The notes under the pieces: model-generated
The model's database searches: none
What the model was told of the DNA's origin: nothing
The model's input: the letters and a program-made list of their open reading frames with translations, nothing else
From: Prorocentrum cordatum
Lineage: Eukaryota > Sar > Dinophyceae > Prorocentrales > Prorocentraceae
NCBI GenBank assembly: GCA_963575745.1
Contig: CAUYUJ010002757.1
Span: 1 to 64,000, forward strand
Direction of reading: 5' to 3'
DNA: 64,000 nucleotides
Part shown: in pieces, positions 11,267 to 21,677 of the stretch
Position numbering within the stretch: position 1 is the stretch's first letter
Layout: each line of letters begins with the position of its first letter
Program-made: the position numbers and the translations under genes

Positions 11267-12916
11267 TCTCGGCAGCAGCGCACCGCCCCTGCGCCAGGCG
11301 GGGTGCCTGCGGCCGACTGAGCCCGTCGTGCACGGGGCGCGCGGCTGCGGCAGGTTCGCGTCGTGACGACCCTGGCGCTGGTTTCTGACACCGCCTCGAC
11401 CGCTCAACCTCGAACGATCGGCGGCTTTCCGATCGCCCGATCGTTCCGTGTCAGCCGATTCTGGGCCACTGGCGGTATTCAACCTTGAACGCCCGCGCTG
11501 GGGTCGCCGCCGGTCGACACGGCGCGAACCTACCGAATTGAGCCGGCCAGGTTCGCACCGCCGCCGCCGGTCGCCCCTCATTTGTTTGCAGCGCCCTGTG
11601 GAGGCCTTCGACCCGCTCGGCAGCATCGATGATGAATTCCCCCCCAGTCTTCGGCTAAACGCAAGAGTGACCCTGGGCAGGAATGACCTTTGGTGCGCGG
11701 CTTGACGGGGGACGCGGGGTGGTCAAACCTGGGCGCGCAAGCCGCTGCTACCGCTTCGCGTTCGGCGATCGGGGGGCCCCATTGAGCCCACATCAAAGGT
11801 CACTACAGCGAAATACCACTCTTACGTCTAGTCGATTTTCTCCTTGCCCTCTCCTCCCCCTCCCCTCGGCGGGGAGAAAGGATGAATGACCCCTCAGCAC
11901 ACTCGCGGTGCGCCGGCCACGCCCCTGAGCGGGCACCGAGGCACCGCGAAGCCTGGACCCTGGCGCCACTTGGCGGGAGCGGAAGAGGCGGCAGCGGCGC
12001 CAGGCGGCAGGCCCAGTACAAGACGACAACGACGACGAAGACGATGACGACGACGACGACGTCGACGAGGCATGGAGTCCTTCAGAAGCCCACAGGAGTG
12101 TTCCACGATGGCGTCGGTGAGCTCCTGGTCGCGGACGCCCGCCTCGGAGGGGGGGCAGAGCTAGCATGCCGCCAGGCCTTGTGCAAGGCGGCCGTGGGGA
12201 CAGCAGTGCCTTGGGTCGAGATGGCGCGGGGTGTGCGAGGCCGCCGCCCGAAGACCAGAAAACGCTCCAGCGAAAGGCCACTCGTGGAAGAAAGAACAAC
12301 ACACACACTCGAACCTAGAGGGAGGAGGAATGAGGAAAGGCAAGGCGCTGAAGCCGCTGAAAGAATATAGGTGCGAGCTGCCTGACCGCGCGGGGTGTTC
12401 CCATTCGAGCGGGGTCCGATCTCGCAGAGACCGGGGAGGGAGAGCGGATGTGTCGCCGTGCCGCTTGTTCTCCATGCGGCCGGGTTGACTACGCCGACAC
12501 CACAGCAAACCCACGGCAAACGCTGCGTCCCGCGCCCCTCAAGGAGACGCAGCCAAAACACCGCGGCAAACCCCACGGCAAACCCCACGGCAAATCCGCC
12601 GCGTCCGAGGTGGCGCTTGCCCTGGTGCCCGCGGCGCCCTCCTCGAGACGGAGAGCCGCGCGTCGGAACAAACGGCGCGGCGACATATCTCGGCTTCCGG
12701 AGAACCTGGACCCAAAAAGGTTGTCATCCGTTGGGAGGCCGACTCTTGCTCCCGCCGGCTTCCACCAGCTTCAGCGGGCGGGGCCGCCCTCGTGATACTT
12801 CCGCCGCCTTCCGCCCAGGAAAAGCTGGCGACCCCTTCGACTCTCGAAAGCGAGGCCCTTTCTGGAACGCCCCATATGGGCATGCTTGGACCCAGTCAGG
12901 CCCGAGGGTATCCAAC
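11267..12916. other. Intergenic, no recognisable gene
   Basis: Contains a (GAC)n-like tract at about 12016-12070, a small inverted repeat around ACGATCGGCGG at 11413-11446, and a triplicated CACGGCAAA unit at about 12560-12600. Frames on both strands lack recognisable domains. Confidence 0.45.
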
Positions 12917-13126
12917 CGCCTCCTGTCGGCGGCGAGCGAGGGGGGGAAGTGAGAAGGGGCGCGCCTTCTCAGAAGGTCTCGACCCCCCCGTGGTTTCTGA
13001 CAAGTTTTCGGAGCCTTCCCGAAGCCACGGAACACTTCTCAGAAGGCCCGCCGCCTTCTGAGACGCCACGCAGCCTTCTGGGAAGGGCTTCTCCTTCTCC
13101 CCTCCCCCCCTCGCTCGCCGCCGAGT
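12917..13126. mobile_element. Family I TIR element, copy 1
   Basis: Outer inverted repeats CGGCGAGCGAGGGGGG and CCCCCCTCGCTCGCCG. The interior repeats the CCTTCTCAGAAGG palindrome several times. Another copy is at 17920-18092, and a partial left end is at about 13388. Confidence 0.7.
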
Positions 13127-13439
13127 GGGAGGAGCAGGGAACAGGAAGGAGGTGGGGGGGGGATGGGGGAGGCCAGGAGGAAGAGGTGGAGGAGGAGGAG
13201 GAGCAGGGAAGGATCGGGGCGGGAGCAGGCAGGATGGGGGGCCCTGCGAGCGCATCGATGCCCCAGGCGGTGGGCACACTGCGCGCGGGCACACCGTGCT
13301 CGACGCCGGCGTGTTTTTTTTTTTGCTGCTCGCCTGGGCACCACGAGGGCCAGGGGCCCCGGCGGGGCCCCAGAAGCGACCCTCGGGGGCGAGCGAGGGG
13401 GGGAGGCGAGAAGGAGGAGGCCCTCTCAGATCGGGGGCG

Positions 13440-13612
13440 CCCTGAGGTCCTGGCGATGCAGTTTCTTCACGAACGGCGTCTGCGCTCCATTTCGGGCCCT
13501 GGGGCCCTCACAGATCGATCCGGCTCGGAAAATGGCGCAGAAAGATGGGGTCCGGGGCTCTGGTCGTGATTGTTTACGATGTCGGAATGTTTTGCAACGC
13601 CAGATCCCAGGG
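13440..13612 (+). mobile_element. Family B element, copy
   Basis: Begins CCTGAGGTCCTGGCG and ends AGATCCCAGGG. The body (CTCCATTTCGGGCCC, GATCGATCCGGCTCG, GGTCGTGATTG) is shared with copies at 10366, 19775, 20361, 24267, 24571, 30974 and 31607. Confidence 0.75.
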
Positions 13613-13629
13613 TCACAAATCCGGACGTA

Positions 13630-13775
13630 CTGACCCTGGTCAATGCAAGCCCAGGTAACTCAGGCCTTGCAGGATCCTGCACGCAAGCCCGGGTCAGTGC
13701 AACCCTGGATCTGCAGGATCCTGCAAGATCTGGTGCTCTGGCTGACCTTCGTTTGCATTGGCCCCCGCCCCTTGA
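13630..13775. repeat. Dispersed repeat P, copy 1 (GCAGGATCCTGC units)
   Basis: Several GCAGGATCCTGCA palindromes ending in TTTGCATTG. The same arrangement recurs at 15820-15975. Confidence 0.55.
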
Positions 13776-13876
13776 GCCACGACCATAAAGCGACGGGGCG
13801 TCTCAGAAGCCCTCCGGCCTTCTGTAAGGTTTTCTGTGTCTTCGGGGAAGGCTCAGAAAACTTCTCAGCTCAGTAA

Positions 13877-14043
13877 GACTCGGATTCGGGGGACTCGGGT
13901 TGGCCTGGCGAGGCCGTCCAGAAAATGACGAGACCCACTATGAAGTCTGACGCGAGCTCCCGCTGCAAACATCCCGCGAAAACCAGACCGTCAAAATCCA
14001 GGGCGGGCTCATCAGAAAGCGTCGGCATGCCCGAATTCCGGCG
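13877..14043 (+). mobile_element. Family D element, copy 3, right end lost
   Basis: Left end GACTCGGATTCGGGGGACTC and body as in other D copies. The right end gives way to a (CCGCAG)n tract at about 14040-14120. Between 14121 and 14466 I see no gene. Confidence 0.6.
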
Positions 14044-14466
14044 GCCGCAGCCGCAGCCGCGCAGCCGCAGCCGCTGCCGCCACAGTCGCTGCAGCCGCAG
14101 CCGCAGCCAGCCGCTGCAGCCACCGATAATTTTGTCGGGCCCCAGCGGGGGCTCACCTCGGCCGTCGTGGCGTTTGCGGGCATGCCTTTGCGCGGTGCCA
14201 GCGTTACACCGACGGGTTTTGCGGACGCAGCCGTGTTGCTAGAGCGTCCCGCTGCAGGGGTCGTTCGGCCGCTCGCGCCACGGCGCCCAGCTCCGCAAAG
14301 GAAAACGCTTTGGCATGCAAAACACCGACCTCCGCCCATCCGAGAGGCTTCCTGCGTCTTCGGGGGGGGCTCCGAAAACATCTCAGCCCAGTAAGACTCG
14401 GATTTCGGGGGACTGGGCGCGCCGCCGATGACCGAACTCGGCGTGTTCCCCTGAGCCGCCGACCAA

Positions 14467-14632
14467 TGATGGGCACATTTCCCACCACTACTACCATGGG
14501 TAGATGCGGGAGGAGGGGAAGGAGGAGGAGGAGGAGGAGGAGGAGGAGGAGGAGGAGGACGACGACCTCCTCATCCTCCCTTCTCCCCTGTCCTCCATAT
14601 GGTAATGGATAGTAGTCGAAAATTTGCCCATC
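14467..14632. mobile_element. Family N element, copy 2, enclosing (GGA)n
   Basis: Termini GATGGGCACATTTCCCACCA and GAAAATTTGCCCATC are inverted repeats around a GGA microsatellite at about 14515-14560. Flanking bases share GACC, but no clean duplication is visible. From 14633 to 15263 I see no gene. Confidence 0.65.
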
Positions 14633-15263
14633 AGACCGAGGCACCCCCAGCCGCGACTCCAAGCGGTCGAAGTCTCGGCCAGCACCCGTGTGTTGCAGCT
14701 CCGGCCTCGGAGGGCGTGGCGCTGGGGAAACCACAAGGCATCGATGCCCGCTGGCCCCGGACCTCCCCACGGGTGCGCCATGACCAGAATCTCGAGGCGA
14801 ATCCAACCGTGGCGACGGGAGCCTCCAGGAGGCCCAGAGAGGGGGACAACGAGGAGAGTGTTCGATGAGGGGGTCGACCGCAGAACTGGTGTACCCAAAC
14901 TTGACTTGCCCGTGGAATCTACATGAGATGCGTAGAAATTTCTGCAGATCTACAAACGTTGCGCGCAATTGTTCCAGCTCCAACCAAAAATTCGATTCGG
15001 GGGCACATCAATTCTGTCGTCGATACCCTACTCGAAAGTGAGCGTTTTCCTATTCGGCGTTCCGACATTGGGCGGCAGGGGGAGGGATAGAGGGGGGGGT
15101 CTGGCTCCAGACCTCTGCTTGATGCGACTGTTTGCAACAGGTGCGTCCTATGGGGGAGATCCAACCTGCTTGAAACAGGCGCCAAACACAGCCAAGATCT
15201 ACTCCATGGGGGGTGAGCGGGGGTTGCGAGGGCCCGCGCCGATCGGCAAAACGATGAATAAGG

Positions 15264-15641
15264 AAACGATCACCATCATAATGACTGTAATGATGACGAT
15301 GCTGATGATAAGGATGATGATAATGATGATGTTGACCATGCTGATGATGATCACGATGGTGGAACTGATGACGATGATGATAAGGATGATGCTGATGGTG
15401 ATGATGATGATGATGATCCTGAATATGATGATGATTATGATGATGATGATGATGATGACGACGATGATGATGATGATGATGATGCTGATGATGACGATGA
15501 TGATGATGCTGATGATAGTGGTGGTGGTGGTGATGGTGATGATAATGATGATGCTGGTGGTGATGATGATGAGGGTGATGATGATGCTGATAGTGGTGAT
15601 GGGGATGATGGTGGTGATGCTGCTGATGCTGATGCTGATAT

Positions 15642-15688
<47 letters not shown>

Positions 15689-15732
15689 CTGCTGCTGATG
15701 ATGCTGCTGCTGACGATGCAGATGATGATGTG
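15264..15732. repeat. (GAT)n microsatellite, ~470 bp
   Basis: Degenerate ATG/GAT triplets with GCT and GGT interruptions. A 265-codon open frame through it (Met/Leu/Ile-rich) is compositional. Confidence 0.95.
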
Positions 15733-15819
15733 TTCTTCCAGTGCGCTCGGCTGCACGAGCGGGTGACAGATCAGGTTATTCTCGGGTGGCACTCGCCTGG
15801 GCCGCTCAGCCCGCCTGGG

Positions 15820-15975
15820 CCAGTGCACACCCGGGTCAGCCAAGGATCCCGGCAGGATCCTGCAGGGTCCTGCGCGATGCTGCGCCCCATGCCCAGATCA
15901 ATGCGACCCTGGCCCTGCAGGATCCTGCAGGATCGGGCGCCCTGGCTGAGCCCCGTTTGCATTGATGCATTGACC
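15820..15975. repeat. Dispersed repeat P, copy 2
   Basis: CCCGGGTCAG, GCAGGATCCTGCAG palindromes and TTTGCATTGATGC match the copy at 13630-13775. Confidence 0.55.
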
Positions 15976-16011
15976 CCCGTCTCTGAGGACCCCCCCCCCC
16001 GGGAGTGCTCG

Positions 16012-16187
16012 GTGATGGGTAGCTGTTCCACCGCCACTACCATATGTAGGACGGGGGAGAAGGGAGGGTAAGGAGGTCCTCCTCCTCCTCCTCCTCCTCC
16101 TCCTCCTCCTCCTCCTCCTCCTCCTCCTCCTCCTCCCCCTCCTTCTCCTCCTTCCTGTGGTAAAAATGGTGGAAAATAGGCCCATCA
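16012..16187. mobile_element. Family N element, copy 3, enclosing (CTC)n
   Basis: GATGGGTAGCTGTTCCACC at the left and GGTGGAAAATAGGCCCATC at the right are imperfect inverted repeats around (CTC)n at about 16075-16140. No clean TSD. Confidence 0.65.
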
Positions 16188-16447
16188 TTCTGGGTGACCA
16201 GGCTGCCGCGGCACGGCTCAGAGGCAGGGCCGGGTGGGCGCTGCTCCTGGGGAAGCGGCAGCCTCAAGGGGGCGCCAGGCAGGGCTGTTTGGGCCGCCTG
16301 CTGCGTGCCTGCCTGGCGTTCGAGCGGTGCTCGGCATGTGCACACAAGTGTGTATGACTACAGTACACATCGATGTATGTACCTAGATGTGTGCAGTTGT
16401 ATGTCTATGTATATCTAGATGTGTGGGCCAAGAGCAGATATTGATAG

Positions 16448-16835
16448 AAAGAAAGTTTAAGCATAGGTAGAGAGAGAAAGACAGACAGAGAGGGAGAGAG
16501 AGGGAGAGGGAGAAGGAAAGGGAGAAGGATAAAGAAAGAGGGCGAGCGAGAACGACAAGGGGAGGCGTAGAAAGAAAGAGAGGGGGGAGAGAAAGAGCGA
16601 AACAGCACGAAAGAGAAAGCGAGAAAGAGAGAGAGAGAGAGAGCAAGAACAAGAGCGAGAGAGAGAGATGGAGATAGAGAGAAAACGACGGAGAGAGACA
16701 GAGAGACATAGAGAGAGAGAGAGAGATAGAGCTGGAGAAGCAAAGGGAGAGGAACCGCGAAAGGGAGAGAGCCAGAGAGAGAAAGAGAGAGAGAGAGAGA
16801 CAAGCAACAAGAGAGAAAGAGAGAGCGTGACGGTG
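16448..16835. repeat. Purine-strand (GA)n-rich tract, ~390 bp
   Basis: Almost pure purine on the plus strand, built of GA, GAGA and GAAA units. The Ser/Leu-rich open frames on the other strand follow from this. Confidence 0.93.
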
Positions 16836-17390
16836 CCATCCGCCGTGAGGGGGTAGCCAACGCCTTGCCACAAGAGAGCTCAGGGCCTGCCACAGGGAAG
16901 CTCACACGGGGACCTGCTCTTCAGATCAACGAGCAGATCAACGAGCAGCGCTCCAGAAGAAGCACGGTGAAAGACCTAGGGGACCCCGAGCCCTCTCCGA
17001 CGCCCTTTGGCTGCGCAGTCAACACGTACGACAAAAATCCCGCTATGAGAAATCGAGGGACACGTTTGCCGACGACTTGTGAGCTTCCGAAAATGCCCCA
17101 AGGGTTTGAATGCATGAAAACCGCCCCCCGGCCCCCCACATGAGAAACTTTAGACCTAACTATACAGAGCGCCCCCCCCCTGCAGCAGCTGGCAATCGCC
17201 TCGCTTTCAGGGTACCTACACTCACGTACATTCGCCATACAGTACTTGCAAGACGTTGACATATCAAATTCATTGCTGTGGCGGCTGCGATCGGCTTCCC
17301 ACCGTTCAGCGTTCTGCGGGCATCCATGGCCATGGGAGGCAAGACACTTCCGTGGTGCACCTGCTGGGGCGGGCTCTTGTTTGACGCACA
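16836..17390. other. Intergenic, no recognisable gene
   Basis: Mixed composition, less GC-rich than average. I see no element ends, domains or RNA signatures. Confidence 0.4.
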
Positions 17391-17395
17391 TCCTG

Positions 17396-17590
17396 TCGGG
17401 TCGGGCGAAAGGGGGGGATAGCAAAGGGGGGGTTTGAGAATCAGCTCACGTAGCTGATTTTCCTGGCGCCTCCCGGCGCCGGAGGCGGCCATGTATCGAG
17501 GAATGGGCACCTCGGTGAGGCCGAAACCAGCTGCATGCAGCAAATTTCGTAACCCCCCCTTTCCCAATCCCCCCCTTTCGCCCGGCCCGA
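17396..17590. mobile_element. Family F TIR element, copy 2
   Basis: 195 bp, the same length as copy 1 at 8433 and nearly identical. Termini TCGGGTCGGGCGAAA and TTTCGCCCGGCCCGA. Flanks share only TCCTG (17391-17395, 17591-17595), so the duplication is shorter or eroded compared with copy 1. Confidence 0.85.
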
Positions 17591-17919
17591 TCCTGGCAGG
17601 AGCTTCTGCTCGGCGTGACGCGGCGGCGGCCCCGGCGACACGCTGCTCCCTGCAAGCTGTCTTAGAGCGTGCCGCCTCGCTCTGCGAGGCGGGGAGCTCG
17701 GAGGAGCTCGGGACGTGGACGCCTGGCGACCGGGGCATGCTCGGCGCGTCACGCCGAAGCGCGGTGGGCCAGAACGGGCGGCGAGACGGGCCAGGCAAAG
17801 GCTCCTGACCCCGAGATCCGACGTCTCGAAAAAAGATCTCCTGACCCTCAGATCCGACAGCGTGGACAGAAACACGGCGAGAGCCCCGAGCCCCATCTTT
17901 CTGCACCGTTTCGGCGGTG

Positions 17920-18092
17920 CGCACAGGAGGGTGGGGGGGAGGGCTCCTCAGAGTAGAAGGAGGCTGCTTCTTACGGAGGATGCTTCTTAGAAGGCGCCGG
18001 CCTTACGTCTATAGATGAGGCCCGCGCCTTCTAAGAAGCAGGGGTGCTTCTGAGAAGCCCTCCCCCCTCCCCCCCTGCACCCCTCTGCGCGT
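17920..18092. mobile_element. Family I TIR element, copy 2
   Basis: Arms GCGCACAGGAGGGTGGGGGG and CCCCCTGCACCCCTCTGCGC with inner CTTCTTAGAAGG palindromes. A family B-like fragment (ATCCGACG units) precedes it at about 17815-17905. Confidence 0.6.
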
Positions 18093-18308
18093 GGCGGACC
18101 ACTCTTCCAGCCGCATCGGCCTGTGCTGGCCCCCGGGGGCCGACACACGCCGGAGCTCGAGGCTCCAAGAAGACCTCAGGGAGCGTTCCCGACCGCACTG
18201 CGCCGCCGCCCGCCTTCGCGAACGCCGACAGTATGCCCGCGACGTCGCGCGGCGCCATCTCCTGAGGGGCAGCGATGAGGGGGGGGGGGAGAGGCCAGGG
18301 GAACGTAG

Positions 18309-18484
18309 GACTCGAGTAAGCCAGAACTCGGGTTTGCGACGCTTGTTGACGAGCGCGTCCTGGATTTTGACGGTCAAGTCTTCGTGGGATGTTTGCAGCA
18401 AGAGTTCGCGTCAAACTCCAGATTGGGCCTCGTCATTTTTATGATGGCCCCGTCAGGCCAACCCGAGTCCCCCGTACCCGAGTC
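18309..18484 (-). mobile_element. Family D TIR element, copy 4 (inverted)
   Basis: Runs from GACTCGAGTAAGCC to GTACCCGAGTC, the reverse complement of copy 2 at 7587-7768. Confidence 0.7.
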
Positions 18485-18500
18485 TCACGGCTTCCCGAAT

Positions 18501-18682
18501 TGGGATAGGGGGGGAAACATCGACCTGGAATCGGCGATGATACATCGCCGATACATCGGCAATAGGCCTCCGACAGAAAGTCCGCACGTTCCTGGGCAGA
18601 CTGGGGCTATCGGACACCTATCAGCGATCAATGAGCGATTGAGGGTGGATGCATGCACCACTATGCCTATCCCACCCTATCC
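18501..18682. mobile_element. Family M TIR element, copy 1
   Basis: Shares GGAATCGGCGATG, TCCTGGGC and GATCAATG motifs with 21840-22018. Termini GGGATAGGGGGG and CTATCCCACCCTATCC are inverted. Family A copy e begins at its right edge. Confidence 0.6.
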
Positions 18683-18836
18683 TTAGGTCGGGCGTGTCCC
18701 CCTACGGGCGCATTTCGGACGCAAAAATAAAAATAGAAAAAAAACTCCCACATAGCCAACAATTGAAAACATCGCCCCCCGACTATTTTGTACTGTTTTT
18801 GAATATTCATCCTGTAGAGGGACACGCCCAACTTGA
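18683..18836 (+). mobile_element. Family A TIR element, copy e
   Basis: 154 bp, TTAGGTCGGGC to GCCCAACTTGA. The flanking 8-mers (CCCTATCC, CCCAGTCG) do not match, so no duplication is preserved. From 18837 to 19453 I see no gene. Confidence 0.75.
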
Positions 18837-19461
18837 CCCAGTCGTTGCCCCCGATCTCCTTCATCCGCTCGGGCCGCAGCGTGTCCTCCTTCACCAGCCT
18901 GCGGCGCCCCCTGCCACGAACAAAAAGCGCCAGGTCGGCCCTCGCCCCCCCCGCCCCCCCCACGTTGGGGTGACCCAGCAGGGGGTCCAGCTGAAAGGGG
19001 GTGGTGCGACAGGTTCGGGGCACTTGTACTGCAGACGTGTGGCGCCAGAGACTTGTCTTGCAGCGCGTATTGAAACCAGCGTCTTGCACGCGAGAAGCCA
19101 GCGATACGTGTGCGCCCTGGGACGTACTGCACGTCCCAAAAATCGATGGCAACCCACCATATAAATCTGTTGCACCAGATCTATGGCACCACCCCCTTTG
19201 TATCAGCGGTGGACAAGCCTCCCTTTAGTAAACCACCCTTTTTAGTGAAAACGGCCCAGGACCGAAACCGACGGACCTGGACCCGAAAAAATGACGGCCG
19301 CGACGACCTCTCGCGAACCGAAAACGGCCAATTCGCTGATCGACATGTCAGGTAGGAGATCTATCAACCTCCGATTGTAGCTGAACCACCCCCTTTTTGA
19401 GTCAACCAGACCCCTACACCTCCCATCGGCAGCGAGCCAAAGTAGAGGGAGTGAGAGGGGG

Positions 19462-19704
19462 ATTGGCCTGCTTTCCACCACCATCACCATAAGTTGGAGG
19501 GAGAGAGGGTCCTCCTCCTCCTCCTGTCCTCTTCCTCCTCCTCCTCCTCCTCCACCTCTTCCTCTTCCTCCTGCTCCTCCTCCTCCTCCTCCTCCTCCTC
19601 CTCCTCCTCCTCCTCCTCCTCCCCCTCGTTCTCCTCCTCCTCCTCGTCCTCCACCTCCTTCCCCCCTCCAACTTATGGTGGTGGTGGTGGAGAACAGGCC
19701 CAAC
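19462..19704. mobile_element. Family N element, copy 4, with 8-bp TSD, enclosing (CTC)n
   Basis: Inverted termini ATTGGCCTGCTTTCCACC and GGTGGAGAACAGGCCCAAC, inner arms CATAAGTTGGAGG and CCTCCAACTTATG, and a (CTC)n array of about 150 bp between. AGAGGGGG lies at 19454-19461 and 19705-19712. Confidence 0.82.
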
Positions 19705-19774
19705 AGAGGGGGCAGGCCTTCTCGGAAGGCTGCCGAGATTCTCCGAAGCCCTCGCGCCTGCTGAGAAGCTTCTA

Positions 19775-20536
19775 CCCTGAGTTCCTGGCGCGTGGCAATT
19801 TTCTCACAACGGGGGCTTTCGCTCCATCTCGGGCCCCGGGAGCCTCACAGACCGATGCGGCTCGGAAACTGACGCAAAACGACAGGGGCCGGGGTTTAGG
19901 TCGTGATTTTTGCGATGTTGCATTTTGCTTGCAACGGCAGATCTCAGGGTACGCCTTCTCCGAAGACAGAGTCGGCTTCTCAGAATGGAGGGCTGCTGAG
20001 AAGCCCGGCCGCCTTCCGAGAAGGCCTGCCCCCTCTCACTTCCCCCCTGGGCTCGCCGCCGATCCCAGTCCTCGTCACCCCCCTGTGAATGTTATGACGA
20101 CGTGGATCAAAGCGATCGCCGCGTCTGAACGCTCGCGCTGATCAAAAGCGAGAGCACACGCGCGGATACGGTGTACGTACAGGCAGCGCGTGCACAGCAG
20201 GAACTGGAAGGGCAAAGCAAGGCGGGAAAGAGGAGAAGCCAGCAAGGGCATAGAGGAGCGCCCCACGGTAAGGTTCCCCGACACCCTCACTATCTACTTC
20301 GTCCTGCTCCTCCTGCAGGTCGCAGGCTGACGCCATACATGCCTCTCCTTTGACGCTCCACCCTGAGATCCGACGCTGCAACAAAAAATGCAACATCGCC
20401 CAAAAGACACGACCAGAGCCCCAGACCTCATCTTTCTGCATATTTCTTCGAGCCGGATCGATCAATGAGGGCCCGGGGGCCCGAAACCGTGCGGCGACGC
20501 CCGTGGTGAACAGATTGCAAAGCCAGGATCTCAGGG
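19775..20536 (+). mobile_element. Composite locus 2: two inverted family B copies around a ~410-bp core
   Basis: A family B copy at 19775-19949 (plus) and another at 20361-20536 (minus) enclose a core that recurs inverted at 9930-10366. Ends are CCCTGAG and CTCAGGG. No enzyme gene is present, so the unit is non-autonomous if mobile. Confidence 0.75.
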
Positions 20537-20562
20537 CCAGTTGCTAAGTCACGGCACGAGCA

Positions 20563-20765
20563 AATGGGCATCGTTTATCCGACCCCCATTGCCAGCGGCG
20601 TGGCCTGGGTCCCACTGGCCGATTTACCACCCTAGATGGGGATACTGTATACGCCGTTCCCTTCGGGTTTCGAGGGGTGTATCCCCAACTGAGGTGGCAA
20701 TTTGGGGGGGGGAGGCCTCGAAGGGGATGAGGATGGGGATGGGGGTCGGCTGGACGATACCGACA
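20563..20765. mobile_element. Family L element, copy 1, with ~23-bp flanking repeats
   Basis: Shares GGCCTGGG, TTCCCTTCGGGTTTCGAGG and GGTGTATCCCCAACT with 23105-23288. A 23-bp flank (CACGGCACGAGCA at its end) occurs at 20540-20562 and 20766-20788 with three mismatches. Confidence 0.65.
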
Positions 20766-20799
20766 GTTGCTGCGCCACGGCACGAGCAGATCCGCAAAC

Positions 20800-20807
20800 T
20801 AGCACGC

Positions 20808-20838
<31 letters not shown>

Positions 20839-20840
20839 GC
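20800..20840. repeat. (CAG)n short microsatellite
   Basis: About ten CAG units; polyglutamine in one frame, with no gene context. Confidence 0.9.
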
Positions 20841-20952
20841 GCGGGCCACGGGCTGGCCCCCAAGGGAAGCGCGGCCTCGGGGCGGCCGGGAGGCCCCCCG
20901 AGGCCAAGAGGAGAGGCGGAGCCCACCGCCATCGCGAGCCCCTCGGGGGGCA

Positions 20953-21170
20953 GATCGGTGTCCTCCTACAGGGGGACTTTGGACGAAGACATAGAACTAG
21001 AATACCCAAACAATGTTCAAACATTGCCGAAATCGATGCATGATTGAAAACTTTTTAAACAATAAGAAAAGCTAGAATCCAAAAAAAAAATAAAACATAA
21101 GCAAAACTGAAGAAGAATACGCACAAATGGTCAAACATGATCATAACAATCGTCCCCTGACTATTCTTCT
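20953..21170 (+). mobile_element. Family A element, copy f, right end missing
   Basis: Left end GTGTCCTCCTACAGGGGGA, interior AT-rich, and the CCCCTGACTATT motif near the right. The GAGGGACAGGCCCGAC terminus is absent. Confidence 0.55.
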
Positions 21171-21329
21171 ACCTCGAGGGGGGCGAGCCGACGCCTGGGC
21201 GGTGGCACGCCCGAGAGCGCCGCCCGGTCGAAAAGCGCTCGGCGGCGCGCGCCACCGCCCAGATCGAGAGCCGCCCCGCTGCGCAGCACGCGGCCCGCAG
21301 CGTGCCGACACGGAGCTCAACAGGCAGAC

Positions 21330-21677
21330 GCAGGTCAGGCGTGTCCCCCATACTGACTACCTACCAGACCACCCCAACCCAACCCGAAGACCCGAATTTG
21401 ACCCGAATTTCGGGATGGGGGGGGGTACGGATACCATGTGTTTTTTCAGCGTTCCCGGACCCCCCCCCCCACTGGAAATGGAAGGCAAACTGGGGGCTTC
21501 GGGTTGGGTTGGGGTGGTCTGGTGGGTGGTGACATACAGGGGAATTTGGGGCGAAAAGCAAAAAAAACCCAATCCTATCCCAAGACATGTGCAAACATGG
21601 TGCAACAACCGTTCCCAGACGATTGTTGTTGGACTATCTTGGGATGATCCTCCTGTAGAGGGACGGGCCCGACTTAA
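21330..21677 (+). mobile_element. Family A element, copy g, itself interrupted by family G
   Basis: Left end GCAGGTCAGGC; right end GAGGGACGGGCCCGACTTAA. Flanking 8-mers AGGCAGAC and CGGCGGAC agree at 6 of 8 positions. The family G element at 21354-21532 splits the CCCCCTACAGGGG motif. Confidence 0.78.
21354..21532. mobile_element. Family G TIR element, copy 2, with 5-bp TSD
   Basis: 179 bp, TGACTACCTACCAGACCACC to GGTGGTCTGGTGGGTGGTGA. CATAC lies on both sides (21349-21353, 21533-21537). Removing the element and one CATAC restores a normal family A left arm. Confidence 0.9.

Noticed and set aside
12395-12952. 185-codon plus-strand frame
   Set aside because: Arg/Pro-rich with no motif; overlapping frames on both strands are equally open, as expected at this GC content.
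15199-15843. Met/Ile-rich proteins at the GAT repeat
   Set aside because: Pure products of (GAT)n read in different frames.
16383-16905. Ser/Leu-rich membrane protein on the minus strand
   Set aside because: It is the complement of a (GA)n purine tract; hydrophobic appearance comes from CTC/TCT codons.
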